64,000 nt of DNA from Egbenema bharatensis (GTDB taxonomy: Bacteria; Cyanobacteriota; Cyanobacteriia; Elainellales; Elainellaceae). Of the stretch, positions 32,881 to 41,866 are shown piece after piece. How positions within the stretch are numbered: the first letter of the stretch is position 1; every line of letters starts with the position of its first letter. Made by a program: the position numbers and the translations under genes. The notes below the pieces were generated by a model that searched no databases, was not told where the DNA came from, and worked only from the letters and a program-made list of their open reading frames with translations. The stretch spans positions 4,526,001 to 4,590,000 of the forward strand of contig NZ_CP182236.1 in the NCBI RefSeq assembly GCF_048077055.1, given 5' to 3'.

Positions 32881-34581
32881 GTGAGACGAAACCGCCTTTC
32901 CCTGTTCTTATATGCTGCGCTGACTTTGAGCATTGCCTTTCTGCCAGATGCCCTCACTCCCAAACCTGTTCAGAGTGCAGAGCGGATTCACTTTACCGTT
33001 GGGCCCCTTGACCTGACCATCTCAGTCGATTCGTTGGAAACCTTCGTAGAAACAGGGGAAATTACACCCGAATTGCGGCGATATACTCGCTATCTGGATG
33101 ATCAAACCTTAGAAGAACTCCAGCCTTTACTGCAACAATCCTTTGAAGTCAGTCATGTGGCTGTGGCGCAGTTAGCCTATTCTCCGATCGGAGAAACTTT
33201 TTTGCAGCAGTTGGGGGAAGTGATTCAGACCCAATCTCGGCAAAACGGATTCTATGCAATTCGGGCGGCTCTAATTCAAGCAGCACAGGATCCAGAGGGA
33301 ATTACGCTGATCAACGTGATTCGCTATTTCCCAACGGAAGGACTGCGAATCAATACACGCCAGGTACAAGAACTGGTGCAAGAGTTTAGAGTTTTACTGG
33401 AATATCAGGATGCAACCCTGCGGGCGATCGAGCAACAAGCTGTTTTGGAAGCCGCTGAATTTCCGACTGACTTTACCCAACTGCCCGATCTGACTCAGCC
33501 AGGAGAATTTGCAGTGGTCAGACGAACGGAAACGATTACGGATGGCGATCGACCTGGACTCAACGGCCAATTTGGACGAGTTTATGATACTGATTTTTAC
33601 TTTCCCCAGGATGCACCCTCTCCGGCTCCAGTGATTGCGATTTCTCATGGACTGGGTTCAAACCGGGAAGAGTTTGCTGAACTGGCAACTCATTTGGCTT
33701 CCTATGGTTTCGCAGTGGTTGTCCCAGAACATATTGGCAGTAACACCCAGTTCAGAGAAGATGCCCTGTCAGGCTTGTTCTACCAATTGCTCAGACCAGA
33801 GGAATTTATCGATCGCCCGATTGACATCACCGTAGCGTTAGATCGTCTAGAACGCTTTGCCCAAGAGAATCCCGATATCGCTGGAACGCTTGATATGGAA
33901 TCAGTAGGGGTTATTGGCCATTCCTTTGGCGGCTATACCGCTCTAGCCCTGGCAGGAGCAGAAATCAACCCCCTGCGGCTGGCGATCGAATGTCGGGATG
34001 AGCAGATTAACTTAAACATTTCGCTGCTTCTCCAGTGCCTTGCTATAGAATTACCGCCTGCCTCAATTGATTTAAGTGATCCTCGCGTCCGGGCGGTCAT
34101 CGCCATGTCTCCCGTTCCCAGTGCCATCCTGGGGCCAGAGGGTATGGAGGCGATCGATCGGCCCACGTTCATCATTGCCGCAGACAATGATTTTGTTGCC
34201 CCCGCCATTGCCGAACAAATTTATCCCTTTACCTGGCTCACCACTCCAGAAAGATATTTAGCTGTACTTTCCCCAGCCAGTCATCTCACGGTGATCGACA
34301 GCATTTTTTTGGGAACGACTTCTCCCCTGGATGAATTGCTGATCGGCCCCAGTGGCGGACTCGGCAGCCAGTATACGCAGGCTCTCAGCGTTGCCTTCAT
34401 GGAGTTCTACCTGAACGATCGCGCCGATTATCAGCCTTATCTCAGTGCGGCCTATGCGGAGTTTCTGAGCCAAGAGCCATTGAACCTTAGCTTGATTCGA
34501 TCGTTGACCCGCGAACAACTAGAGGCAGCCTATGGAGATACGCCGCCGCAAGTCGTTAGACCGTTGTTTGAAGAGGAATAG
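32881..34581 (+). CDS. DUF1400 plus alpha/beta-hydrolase secreted protein
   Basis: A 566-aa exported hydrolase. GTG 32881 gives MRRNRLSLFLYAALTLSIAFL as a signal peptide, cut near VQSAE. Residues ~36–165 form the cyanobacterial DUF1400 module (IHFTVGPLDLTISVDSLETF; YFPTEGLRIN). Residues ~235–530 are a dienelactone-hydrolase-like domain: VIAISHGLGSNREEFAELA (oxyanion hole), nucleophile elbow GVIGHSFGGYTALAL, FIIAADNDFVAP (Asp) and SHLTVID (His). All triad residues appear present. The substrate is unknown; it is probably a periplasmic esterase or lipase. Confidence 0.92.
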   Translation: MRRNRLSLFLYAALTLSIAFLPDALTPKPVQSAERIHFTVGPLDLTISVDSLETFVETGEITPELRRYTRYLDDQTLEELQPLLQQSFEVSHVAVAQLAYSPIGETFLQQLGEVIQTQSRQNGFYAIRAALIQAAQDPEGITLINVIRYFPTEGLRINTRQVQELVQEFRVLLEYQDATLRAIEQQAVLEAAEFPTDFTQLPDLTQPGEFAVVRRTETITDGDRPGLNGQFGRVYDTDFYFPQDAPSPAPVIAISHGLGSNREEFAELATHLASYGFAVVVPEHIGSNTQFREDALSGLFYQLLRPEEFIDRPIDITVALDRLERFAQENPDIAGTLDMESVGVIGHSFGGYTALALAGAEINPLRLAIECRDEQINLNISLLLQCLAIELPPASIDLSDPRVRAVIAMSPVPSAILGPEGMEAIDRPTFIIAADNDFVAPAIAEQIYPFTWLTTPERYLAVLSPASHLTVIDSIFLGTTSPLDELLIGPSGGLGSQYTQALSVAFMEFYLNDRADYQPYLSAAYAEFLSQEPLNLSLIRSLTREQLEAAYGDTPPQVVRPLFEEE

Positions 34582-34639
34582 GGAAACTACTGGAGCTTTT
34601 CAATTTACATCTTGCTGGAATGGGAATTGATCATCTGAA

Positions 34640-34673
34640 ATTCTTGTGGGGTGGGCATCTTGCCCGCCCAGTC
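34640..34673. repeat. Single GGGCGGGCA palindrome, reverse orientation
   Basis: ATTCTTGTGGGGTGGGCATC then TTGCCCGCCCAGTC. It lies between the converging DUF1400 and ychF genes and may serve as a bidirectional terminator. Confidence 0.9.
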
Positions 34674-34725
34674 AACAAAGCAGAACAATGGACAGGTGAT
34701 GGACAGGTTATTGAGTTAACCCTGC

Positions 34726-35817
34726 TTAAACATTAAAACGGAATAGCATGACATCCCCTTCTTGAACGGTATAATCCTTACCTTCACTTCGAACCAAACC
34801 TTTCTCTTTTGCTCCATTCATGGAACCCGTTGTCACCAGATCCTGGTATGACACCGTTTCCGCTCGGATGAAACCCCGCTCAAAGTCAGAGTGAATGACT
34901 CCAGCCGCTTGAGGAGCCGACATTCCAGCGTGAATCGTCCAGGCACGAGTCTCTTTGGGCCCGGTTGTAAAATAGGTACGGAGTCCCAACAGTTCATAGG
35001 TCGCCCGAATCAAAGACTTTAAGCCCCCTTCTTCCACGCCCAAGGATTCTAAAAATTCTTTTTGTTCCTCCTCCGGCAGTTCAATCAGCTCTGACTCCAC
35101 CTGGGCCGACATCACCACCACCTGAGCATTTTCCTGGGCAGCCACTTCCCGCACCTGCTCCACCCAGGCATTGCCTGTGGCCAGATCATCTTCCGAAACG
35201 TTGGTTGCGTAGATAATTGGTTTCAGGGTCAACAGTCCCAATGGCTTGACGAATTCTTCCTCATCGTCAGTCAGTTCCACCTGACGAGCGGGTTTGCCTT
35301 CGTTGAGCACAGCACTAATTTTTTCCAGGGCTGCCAGCTCTACCTGCGCCTCTTTACTGGTGCGGGCTTGTTTGCGGACTCGTTCCATGCGGCGTTCGAT
35401 CTGCGACAGATCCGCCAGCCCCAGTTCCAGGTTAATCACATCAATATCCCGGGCTGGATCAACGGATCCCGATACATGGATAATGTCGTCATTGTCAAAA
35501 CAGCGCACCACATGGACGATCGCATCTACCTCGCGGATATTGGCAAGAAACTGGTTGCCCAGCCCTTCCCCCTTACTTGCGCCCTTGACCAATCCAGCAA
35601 TATCAACAAACTCAACTCGCGCCGGAATAATATTGGTAGAATCAGAGATTTTTCCCAAGACCTGCAAGCGTTCATCGGGAACCGACACCACCCCAACATT
35701 AGGCTCGATGGTACAGAAAGGAAAATTGGCGGCCTCGGCTTTGGCATTGGCGACGAGGGCATTAAATAAAGTGGATTTCCCGACGTTGGGCAGTCCGACG
35801 ATCCCGGCTCTCAGCAT
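34726..35817 (-). CDS. ychF: Ribosome-binding ATPase YchF (Obg family)
   Basis: A 363-aa conserved P-loop protein that binds the ribosome and prefers ATP. G1 is GLPNVGKSTLFNAL (residues 8–21); G3 VDIAGLVKGAS. In place of the GTP-specific NKxD it has YATNVSEDD, the reason the family binds ATP. The coiled-coil and TGS domains follow (LGLRTYFTTGPKETRAWTIHAGMSAPQAAGVIHSDFERGFIRAET…DYTVQEGDVMLFRFNV). Length and ends are standard. It is monocistronic with marC about 75 bp upstream of nothing shared. Confidence 0.97.
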   Translation of the reverse strand: MLRAGIVGLPNVGKSTLFNALVANAKAEAANFPFCTIEPNVGVVSVPDERLQVLGKISDSTNIIPARVEFVDIAGLVKGASKGEGLGNQFLANIREVDAIVHVVRCFDNDDIIHVSGSVDPARDIDVINLELGLADLSQIERRMERVRKQARTSKEAQVELAALEKISAVLNEGKPARQVELTDDEEEFVKPLGLLTLKPIIYATNVSEDDLATGNAWVEQVREVAAQENAQVVVMSAQVESELIELPEEEQKEFLESLGVEEGGLKSLIRATYELLGLRTYFTTGPKETRAWTIHAGMSAPQAAGVIHSDFERGFIRAETVSYQDLVTTGSMNGAKEKGLVRSEGKDYTVQEGDVMLFRFNV

Positions 35818-35891
35818 GACACTCTGGATAAATGCGACAGATAGTTAACAAAAGTCCATCTCTCAGTGTACTCGCTTCGGCTTCATCTCGA

Positions 35892-36485
35892 CTAAGTTAA
35901 AAACAATTGCCGGATGCCTGCGCTGCCAATCTCCACGGCGAGGGCTGCCAGCAAAAAGCCCAGAAGTTTTGTCGCAATTAATGCTCCCTCTGCCCCAATC
36001 CAGTGGGAAACACGGTTTGCCTGCCGGAAGATCAGCCAGGAAACGATCATCGCACCCAGAATTCCTCCAATCACGCTGGTATGAGCATTGGGGGCTTCAG
36101 ACATCAGGAGCATCACGGTGGTTAAGGTTCCCGGCCCTGCCAGGAGCGGTAACGCCAGAGGGGTGATGGCCACATCCCGATCGCCTTCCACGATCGGTTC
36201 ATCTAGCTTTCCATTCAGCATATCCAGCGCAATGAGCAACAGCAGTAAACCACCTGCCACTTGTAGAGATGCAATGCTGATGTGGAGATAGTTCAAAATC
36301 GGTTGTCCGATAAAAGCAAACACAAGCAATACCGCAGTCGCAACCACCGTAGCGCGATCGACCACTTGATTGCGCTCAGTCGTTTCCATGCCTTTAGTCA
36401 AAATTAAGACGATCGGGGCGTTGCCCAGGGCATCTGCCAGCACAAAGACCGCTACAAACGTCCGCACCAAAGTTCCCACATCCAC
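35892..36485 (-). CDS. MarC family (UPF0056) membrane protein
   Basis: A 197-aa integral membrane protein with about six helices, starting with TLVRTFVAVFVLADALGNAPIVL. Family signposts are LLLIALDML, ITPLALPLLAGPGTLTTVMLL and GGILGAMIVSWLIF. The family's transport role is unsettled; older claims linking MarC to antibiotic resistance were not supported. GTG at 36485 starts the gene. It runs in the same direction as ychF (stop to start 75 bp), so the two may be cotranscribed. Confidence 0.92.
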   Translation of the reverse strand: MDVGTLVRTFVAVFVLADALGNAPIVLILTKGMETTERNQVVDRATVVATAVLLVFAFIGQPILNYLHISIASLQVAGGLLLLLIALDMLNGKLDEPIVEGDRDVAITPLALPLLAGPGTLTTVMLLMSEAPNAHTSVIGGILGAMIVSWLIFRQANRVSHWIGAEGALIATKLLGFLLAALAVEIGSAGIRQLFLT

Positions 36486-36580
36486 TCAGCACCTCCCTGG
36501 ATGAATCACGAGGATCAATCAAAGCTTCCTCCTGTTAGCCTAGCTTATAGATGCAGAAGTCAATGCAGGAAAAACAGCAG

Positions 36581-36616
36581 GAAAAAGCCTTACCCGATCG
36601 AAACCGAAGTAAGGCT
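36581..36616 (-). terminator. Rho-independent terminator of the pentapeptide gene
   Basis: On the minus strand AAGCCTTAC pairs with GTAAGGCTT around a 14-base loop and is followed by TTT. This nine-pair stem 120 bp after the pentapeptide-protein stop is a good intrinsic terminator. Confidence 0.75.
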
Positions 36617-36735
36617 TATGTCCATCCAGAATAATTGCCTATCCGAATCACTCAAGTTTTTGGAATTCAGGCTCTGACGGGGTTTTCAGATCGGTTCTTA
36701 ATTGAACAGATTCAAACTGATGCGATCGCCTTTAA

Positions 36736-37212
36736 TCACCTTTGACTGCCAGACCAGCTAATCCAGCGGTGGGTGACATCTCGAAACTGAACTGAATGGT
36801 GCAGTTCTGCCTCATTAATGTTCGTGCCTTCCAAAATGGCTCCGCTCATCTCTACACCATTTAGAATTGCTCCGACCAGATCCGCATTCACTAAAACCGC
36901 ACTACGGAGATCCGCACGGCTGAGATTGGCCCGTCCCAGTTTTGCCCCAGTCAGGTCAGCCCCAATTAAATTCACATTACTGAGGTCGGCACTGCGGAGG
37001 TCAGCATTGGCCAGATCCGCATTCGTCAGATTCGCCCGACTCAAATTTGTTCCGAGTAAATTTGCCCCGCTCAGGTCAGCTCCACTCAGGTCAGCACCCG
37101 TCAGATCCGTATGGCTGAGGTTCACTCCGCCCAGGTCGGCACCGTGCAGGCAAATGCCACCAAAATCGCGCTCCCCCTCAGCATAACGGGTCAAAACTTG
37201 TTTAATATCCAT
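36736..37212 (-). CDS. Pentapeptide repeat protein
   Basis: A 158-aa protein whose centre (about residues 20–130) is some 20 consecutive A(D/N)LxX pentapeptides (DLGGVNLSHTDLTGADLSGADLSG and so on), which fold as a right-handed quadrilateral beta-helix. A short N-terminal cap (MDIKQVLTRYAEGERDF) and a C-terminal cap (RDVTHRWISW) flank it. No enzyme domain is attached. Such proteins are numerous in cyanobacteria and mostly of unknown role. An intrinsic terminator follows. Confidence 0.93.
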   Translation of the reverse strand: MDIKQVLTRYAEGERDFGGICLHGADLGGVNLSHTDLTGADLSGADLSGANLLGTNLSRANLTNADLANADLRSADLSNVNLIGADLTGAKLGRANLSRADLRSAVLVNADLVGAILNGVEMSGAILEGTNINEAELHHSVQFRDVTHRWISWSGSQR

Positions 37213-37771
37213 AGTTCTTCTCCAGCTTTTGTTTAGTGCCTATCCATTCCTTTACGAAATTTTGGGATGGAGTTTGAGTCCTAAAAGTGATCTTTACCGT
37301 ACATAAACGGATGGCTCACACTTGAAAATTAGTCATTCGATCGCGCTGTTTCTCATTTTTTCTCATTCTTTAAAAGGTCAACTTTCTAAAAATGGTCAGG
37401 CCACTACCAATGCACATCAATATGCACCTCAATGCACCATGCCCCAAGAACGCCAGGACTGTATAAGCTGATTCAGCTTGATTAATTTCAGCCTGATTGA
37501 TTTCAGCCTGATTGATTTCAGCTTGATTGATTTCTGATTGGATTGAAATTGCAGAAACGGCATTGTTTATATGAGAATTATGCTGCATTTCATCTAGCTT
37601 TGTGGAGTTTTTTATCAAAAAGTTACCATCATCTCCAGTCCGATATTTTTTAGCGCAAAAGAAAACGCATGGTGTTAAAGCTATGAAAGGGTTGCTCCCT
37701 GGTGTGAATGCCTCAATGCAACCTACTTCAATGCAACCGTGCATCTTTTGCTGATTCTTTTGCCGCTTCTA
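37213..37771. other. Gap with a 15-base tandem repeat
   Basis: The only structure is a run of about four and a half GATTGATTTCAGCCT units at 37470–37536, with related ATGCA-rich direct repeats at 37405–37435 and 37707–37742. A 124-codon minus-strand frame crosses it (37370–37744), translating the repeat as E-I-N-Q-A, but its ends look unlike a protein and I do not call it a gene. Confidence 0.5.
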
Positions 37772-38320
37772 ATGAAGATTGTGATTTGTCCTGGTATTCA
37801 CGCAGTCGATCTGACCCAGCAGTTTGTGATGAGCCTTGGGAAATTACCGAATCCAGTTCTGGTGTTTCCCACCGATCGCTACCCTGCCTATTCCGGCTGG
37901 CATATCGTGCAATTTCTGCAAGCCGGTTCTCCAGAGCTGGCTCCAGATGATGAAATTTTATTAATTGGATTCAGTGCAGGTGTAGTAGGGGCTGCCAGTG
38001 CGGCTGTTTTGTGGCAGGGCCTGGGCAAATCCGTTAAGGCTCTGATTGCGATCGACGGGTGGGGCGTACCGCTATGGGGCAACTTCCCGATCTACCGGGT
38101 CAGCCATGATTCGTTTACCCACTGGAGTTCGGCACTGCTGGGTTCAGGAAATGAAAGTTTCTATGCTGACCCCCCGGTGGATCATCTAGAACTATGGCGA
38201 TCGCCTCAGAGGTCCTGGGGCTGGCAGGTCAGATCAGGCTATTTTGCGGCTCAGGCTCATCGACCCATCACTGCCTGTCAGTTCATCCAACAATTACTGA
38301 GTCGTCACCACGAATCGTGA
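37772..38320 (+). CDS. Alpha/beta-hydrolase-like cyanobacterial protein
   Basis: A 182-aa protein from ATG 37772. It opens with a beta strand and loop (KIVICPGIHAVDLTQQFV) and has a nucleophile-elbow-like ILLIGFSAGVVGAASAAVL (G-F-S-A-G, Ser near residue 71), followed by LIAIDGWGVPLWG. The catalytic acid and His are less obvious (a Cys/Gln-rich C-terminus), so activity is uncertain. No signal peptide is seen; the frame extends 11 codons upstream through a hydrophobic stretch. Confidence 0.75.
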   Translation: MKIVICPGIHAVDLTQQFVMSLGKLPNPVLVFPTDRYPAYSGWHIVQFLQAGSPELAPDDEILLIGFSAGVVGAASAAVLWQGLGKSVKALIAIDGWGVPLWGNFPIYRVSHDSFTHWSSALLGSGNESFYADPPVDHLELWRSPQRSWGWQVRSGYFAAQAHRPITACQFIQQLLSRHHES

Positions 38321-38487
38321 AGTTTGTATGAAGGAAAATAGCCGATCGAATAAACTATCGTGAACTGAATTTGAAGACAAGACAAAGATTGAGATTTTAG
38401 TAACGAATAAACATCATCAATGTAAAAAAATTCACTTAATATAGCGAAGAATACTTTGCAATGTGGCAATTCTGACACCGAGCCATT

Positions 38488-39591
38488 ATGAGCAGACGAT
38501 CTGATGCAGGGTCAAATCGGAATCTTCGTCCGAAAAAGCTGTCCCGCCTGTACATCAAAGAGGAGTTTGAGCTGGACAAGCCATCCCCCTCCCGTCCTTC
38601 TATGAGGTGGTTGTTTTCCCTGTTGCCGATCGCCGTCTTTTGTTCCTCCTTAGTATTGGCCATTGCCGTTACGGTACAGGACTCTCGCCCCAAATCCTCT
38701 GTCCCGGATATGACCAAAAGTGAAGCATTTCGGTGGGCTGTGAACCGCGCCATGAGTGCGGCTGAACTGACTCAGATCGCTCAATCCAGAGAAGAGTGGA
38801 CGACCGTCGCAGACTGGTGGCAGGAGGCAGTTGAGTTTATGGAAGCAGTGCCTCGAACGCATCCTAAGTATGACGTGGCCCAGCAGAAGGTAGAGGAATA
38901 TCAGAATAACTTAAGCTACGCGATGGGCAAGGCCGATACCCAGGCGGCTGATGCTTCCCCTAACCTGTGGTCGCTCGGTTCTCGTCGCATTGATCTGATC
39001 CGGACTCAGGGGGAACCCACCCACACCACCCGATATGATGCGCTGTGTCAGGAAGTTCTGAACTACGGTGGCAGTACGGTTGAGTTAAATAACGGCATTA
39101 TCGTGGGTTATGAAGATATCGATCGCAACCTGCGGGCCATCGCCGGGGATGAACCCGTTTCTACAGCCCTCGTCGGCGATGGCTATAGCTGGACGATCGG
39201 CTCCACTCGCTCAGATGTATTTGCCATTCAGGGCACTCCCGATCGCGTGACGCGATATGATTCGCTGCGGCGAGAAACGCTGTATTACGGCAACAGCACG
39301 ATCGACCTTGTTGAAGATAAGGTTGCAGGCTACAACAATTTAGGCAACAACCTCCGGGTTGCCATTGCCACCATTCCCTCCGGCAGTGAAGATGAGGCGG
39401 TTGGATTTTGGACGATCGGCACAGAACGCAATGATGTGTTTAGAATCCAGGGCACGCCTACCCAGGTCAATCTGGAAAACTCCCTGTGTAAAGAAATCCT
39501 GCACTATGGCAATAGCGTGATTGAACTGCGGAATGGGTTTGTCAGCGGCTATAACAATCTGAGTGGCAACTTGCAGGTTCGGGTGCGCTGA
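38488..39591 (+). CDS. Membrane protein with three BamE/SmpA-like repeats
   Basis: A 367-aa protein. A basic cytoplasmic N-terminus (~50 residues) is followed by one membrane helix (WLFSLLPIAVFCSSLVLAIAV), so the rest is periplasmic. Residues ~75–145 form a helical module (AMSAAELTQIAQSREEWTTVADWWQEAVEFMEAVPRTHPKY). Then come three ~75-residue repeats, each with (R/S)xDVxxIQGTPxxVxxYDSLxxExLxYGxSxIxL…VxGYxNLxxNL, resembling the SmpA/OmlA fold. The helical module strongly resembles the C-terminus of the protein at 13523–14427, suggesting related proteins. Function unknown. Confidence 0.82.
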   Translation: MSRRSDAGSNRNLRPKKLSRLYIKEEFELDKPSPSRPSMRWLFSLLPIAVFCSSLVLAIAVTVQDSRPKSSVPDMTKSEAFRWAVNRAMSAAELTQIAQSREEWTTVADWWQEAVEFMEAVPRTHPKYDVAQQKVEEYQNNLSYAMGKADTQAADASPNLWSLGSRRIDLIRTQGEPTHTTRYDALCQEVLNYGGSTVELNNGIIVGYEDIDRNLRAIAGDEPVSTALVGDGYSWTIGSTRSDVFAIQGTPDRVTRYDSLRRETLYYGNSTIDLVEDKVAGYNNLGNNLRVAIATIPSGSEDEAVGFWTIGTERNDVFRIQGTPTQVNLENSLCKEILHYGNSVIELRNGFVSGYNNLSGNLQVRVR

Positions 39592-39628
39592 TCAACTGGA
39601 GGATCCTGGCAAGCGGTCTTCAGTTCAT

Positions 39629-39766
39629 GGGAGTATGTCACTTTTGTCGCCCTCACCCTAAATCCCTCTCCCAAAGGGAGAGGGACTTCGATCTGGCTCC
39701 CCTTCTCCCCACTTGGGAGAAGGGGCTGGGGGATGAGGGTTAGACTTGCAAACGTGACATGCTCCC
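39629..39766. repeat. 138-bp MITE-like element with nested hairpins
   Basis: Near-perfect terminal inverted repeats GGGAGTATGTCAC (39629–39641) and GTGACATGCTCCC (39754–39766) enclose the CCCTCACCC…GGATGAGGG palindrome. Inside it lie two strong hairpins, CCCTCTCCC/GGGAGAGGG and CCCCTTCTCCC/GGGAGAAGGGG. It carries no coding capacity. Similar hairpin pairs are widespread in bacterial intergenic DNA. Confidence 0.85.
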
Positions 39767-39900
39767 TTCGTTCATCCTCAATCATCACGATTCAATATCA
39801 GAAATGATTCGGTGGATGTCCCTTGCAATACTACACTAAGGGTGGTTATCCCTTGTGAGGTTATTGGCCCAGTCACACTTGGCGACATTCTCCTGGATTC

Positions 39901-41673
39901 ATGAAGACTCGATCGTTTGTTTCTATCCTGATTTCTGTAGTTCTGGTGCTGCTGCTGGCGGGTGGAGCCGGGGCTTACTGGCTGGTGTCCCGCAATCCCC
40001 TGCTGCTCATGGAGGGTGTGGAACAGGCCCCCGAAGCCAGTGTGTTCCTCTCGCGGCAGTCTCCCCTGGTGGTATCCCTGCTGGTTCATCCCGATCGCCT
40101 GACGGCCTTTGGATTAGCCGTCACCCCCCCCACGCAACGAAAGCGAGTACAAACGCAGTGGCAACATTTTCGGCAGGCTGTGTTCGGCAATCGTGAGTTG
40201 GACTATCAGCAAGACATTCAGCCCTGGTTGGGAAATGAGCTAACTTTTGCCGTGACCACCCCTGATATCGATCGAGATGCTTTGAATGGGGAACAACCGG
40301 GTTACTTGCTGGCAGCGGCTATCCGCAATGGGGACAAGGCCAATCAAGCAATTCAAACTTACTGGCAACGCCAGGCCACGACAGGGGTAGATCTGGTGTT
40401 TGAGCAGTTTGCTGGGGTGAATCTGGTCTATAGCGATCGAGAGCAGGCGACTCCTACCGTTGGAACAGCCTCTGAGACGGCTTTGGCGACAGCAGTGGTG
40501 GGCGATCGGTTTGTCCTGTTTGCCAATCATCCCAAGGTGCTCCGCGATGCCATCAACAATCTGCAAGTTCCAGAATTGAGCCTGAGCCGTAGTGAATCCT
40601 ATCAGCAAGCCCTGCAACAGCTTGTGCAACCCCACGTGGGTCTGGCCTTTGTTCACCTACCCCAATTGGCTGCATGGCTGGAGGATACTGATGCGAATTC
40701 ATCTCCCCTTCCCCCCACAGCGGCGACTGCCACGTTTGATAGCGTGTTGATGGCGTTACGGTTAGATGACCAGGGCATTATCGCGGATACTCAACTGTTG
40801 ACGGCCCCTGGACAAACGATCGAACCCAGTCGTCCAGAATTTACTCAACCCGTTTCCGCCTTACAGTACATTCCCGCCAACAGTCCCCTGGTGGCAGCAG
40901 GTCACAATTTAGAGCAGGATTGGGCGACCGTGACAGCCAATCTGGACGGATATGAGGCGTTGCAAAAGCTGCTCCATCAACCGCTGGATTCCCTGGCGCA
41001 ACAGTGGGAGACAAAACCAGAAGAAATTATGTCCTGGATTCAGGATGAATACGCGCTGGGATTGCTGCCCCAGGAGAATGGCACTCAGTCCGACTGGATC
41101 TTTGTCACCCAACAATCCCCCGAACTCAGCGATCGTCTTACCCAGCTTGACCAAACAGTCCAGCAGGAAGGAATCAGCATCGGACGTTTTACGATCGCCG
41201 AGCAGCCCGTCACCGCCTGGACAAAGCTCTCTGCCATGAGCCGAACGGTGGCAACGGCTGAGTCCAAACTCGACCGCAAAGCCAATCGTAAATCCGATCG
41301 CAGCAATCCCCGTGAATCAGTCACAGTTCAGGCAGAAGTGCAGGGCGTTCATGCTTCGATCGCCGGGTACGAAATTTTTGCCACCTCCCTGGATGCGATC
41401 GCCCAATGCCTTGAATCCAGCCAGAACTCTCTGGTGGCGACCGATCGATTTCAGCAGGAAATAGCGGCCCTCCCTTCCCCCAACGATGGCTATATTTTCG
41501 TTGATTGGCTGGCACTCCAGGAAACCGATCGTTCCACCTCTTCTCCTCTGCCCAAATTAAAGGGACGATTAGCCTTCCTCAGACCTGTGATCAATGAATT
41601 GCGCACCTTGACCTTCAGCAGCAATGGCAGTAGCTCGACGGCAGCCAAAGGTACCCTCTTCCTGCGGCTTTGA
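39901..41673 (+). CDS. DUF3352 protein
   Basis: A 590-aa cyanobacterial protein with an N-terminal signal anchor (SFVSILISVVLVLLLAGGAGAYWLV), so it is probably attached to the membrane and faces the periplasm. The family pattern includes PEASVFLSRQSPLVVSLLVHPDRL, QDIQPWLGNELTFAV, GYLLAAAIRNGDKA and ALQYIPANSPLVAAGHNLEQDW. The length is typical. The function of DUF3352 is unknown. It lies just after the MITE-like element, with no operon partners. Confidence 0.9.
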   Translation: MKTRSFVSILISVVLVLLLAGGAGAYWLVSRNPLLLMEGVEQAPEASVFLSRQSPLVVSLLVHPDRLTAFGLAVTPPTQRKRVQTQWQHFRQAVFGNRELDYQQDIQPWLGNELTFAVTTPDIDRDALNGEQPGYLLAAAIRNGDKANQAIQTYWQRQATTGVDLVFEQFAGVNLVYSDREQATPTVGTASETALATAVVGDRFVLFANHPKVLRDAINNLQVPELSLSRSESYQQALQQLVQPHVGLAFVHLPQLAAWLEDTDANSSPLPPTAATATFDSVLMALRLDDQGIIADTQLLTAPGQTIEPSRPEFTQPVSALQYIPANSPLVAAGHNLEQDWATVTANLDGYEALQKLLHQPLDSLAQQWETKPEEIMSWIQDEYALGLLPQENGTQSDWIFVTQQSPELSDRLTQLDQTVQQEGISIGRFTIAEQPVTAWTKLSAMSRTVATAESKLDRKANRKSDRSNPRESVTVQAEVQGVHASIAGYEIFATSLDAIAQCLESSQNSLVATDRFQQEIAALPSPNDGYIFVDWLALQETDRSTSSPLPKLKGRLAFLRPVINELRTLTFSSNGSSSTAAKGTLFLRL

Positions 41674-41866
41674 GTTGGGGGATTATTCTGGGTGAACTCC
41701 TGCTGGGTTCACTTCGGTCACTAAGCTGCACCCTGCTGCTGGAACCGCCAAGCCTTCGGAGGCAGAAGACCAGCACGCCACCAGACAACGCTGATCGTGC
41801 TCTCGTTGTTCATCGGTGAGCCAGCAACGATGCAAACATTTTGCCTGATAGTCTTTCTTATAATCT

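Noticed and set aside
37370..37744. 124-codon minus-strand frame with E-I-N-Q-A repeats
   Set aside because: Its ends are Cys-rich and unlike a folded protein, it has no good start, and the frame is explained by a 15-base tandem repeat that cannot produce a stop.
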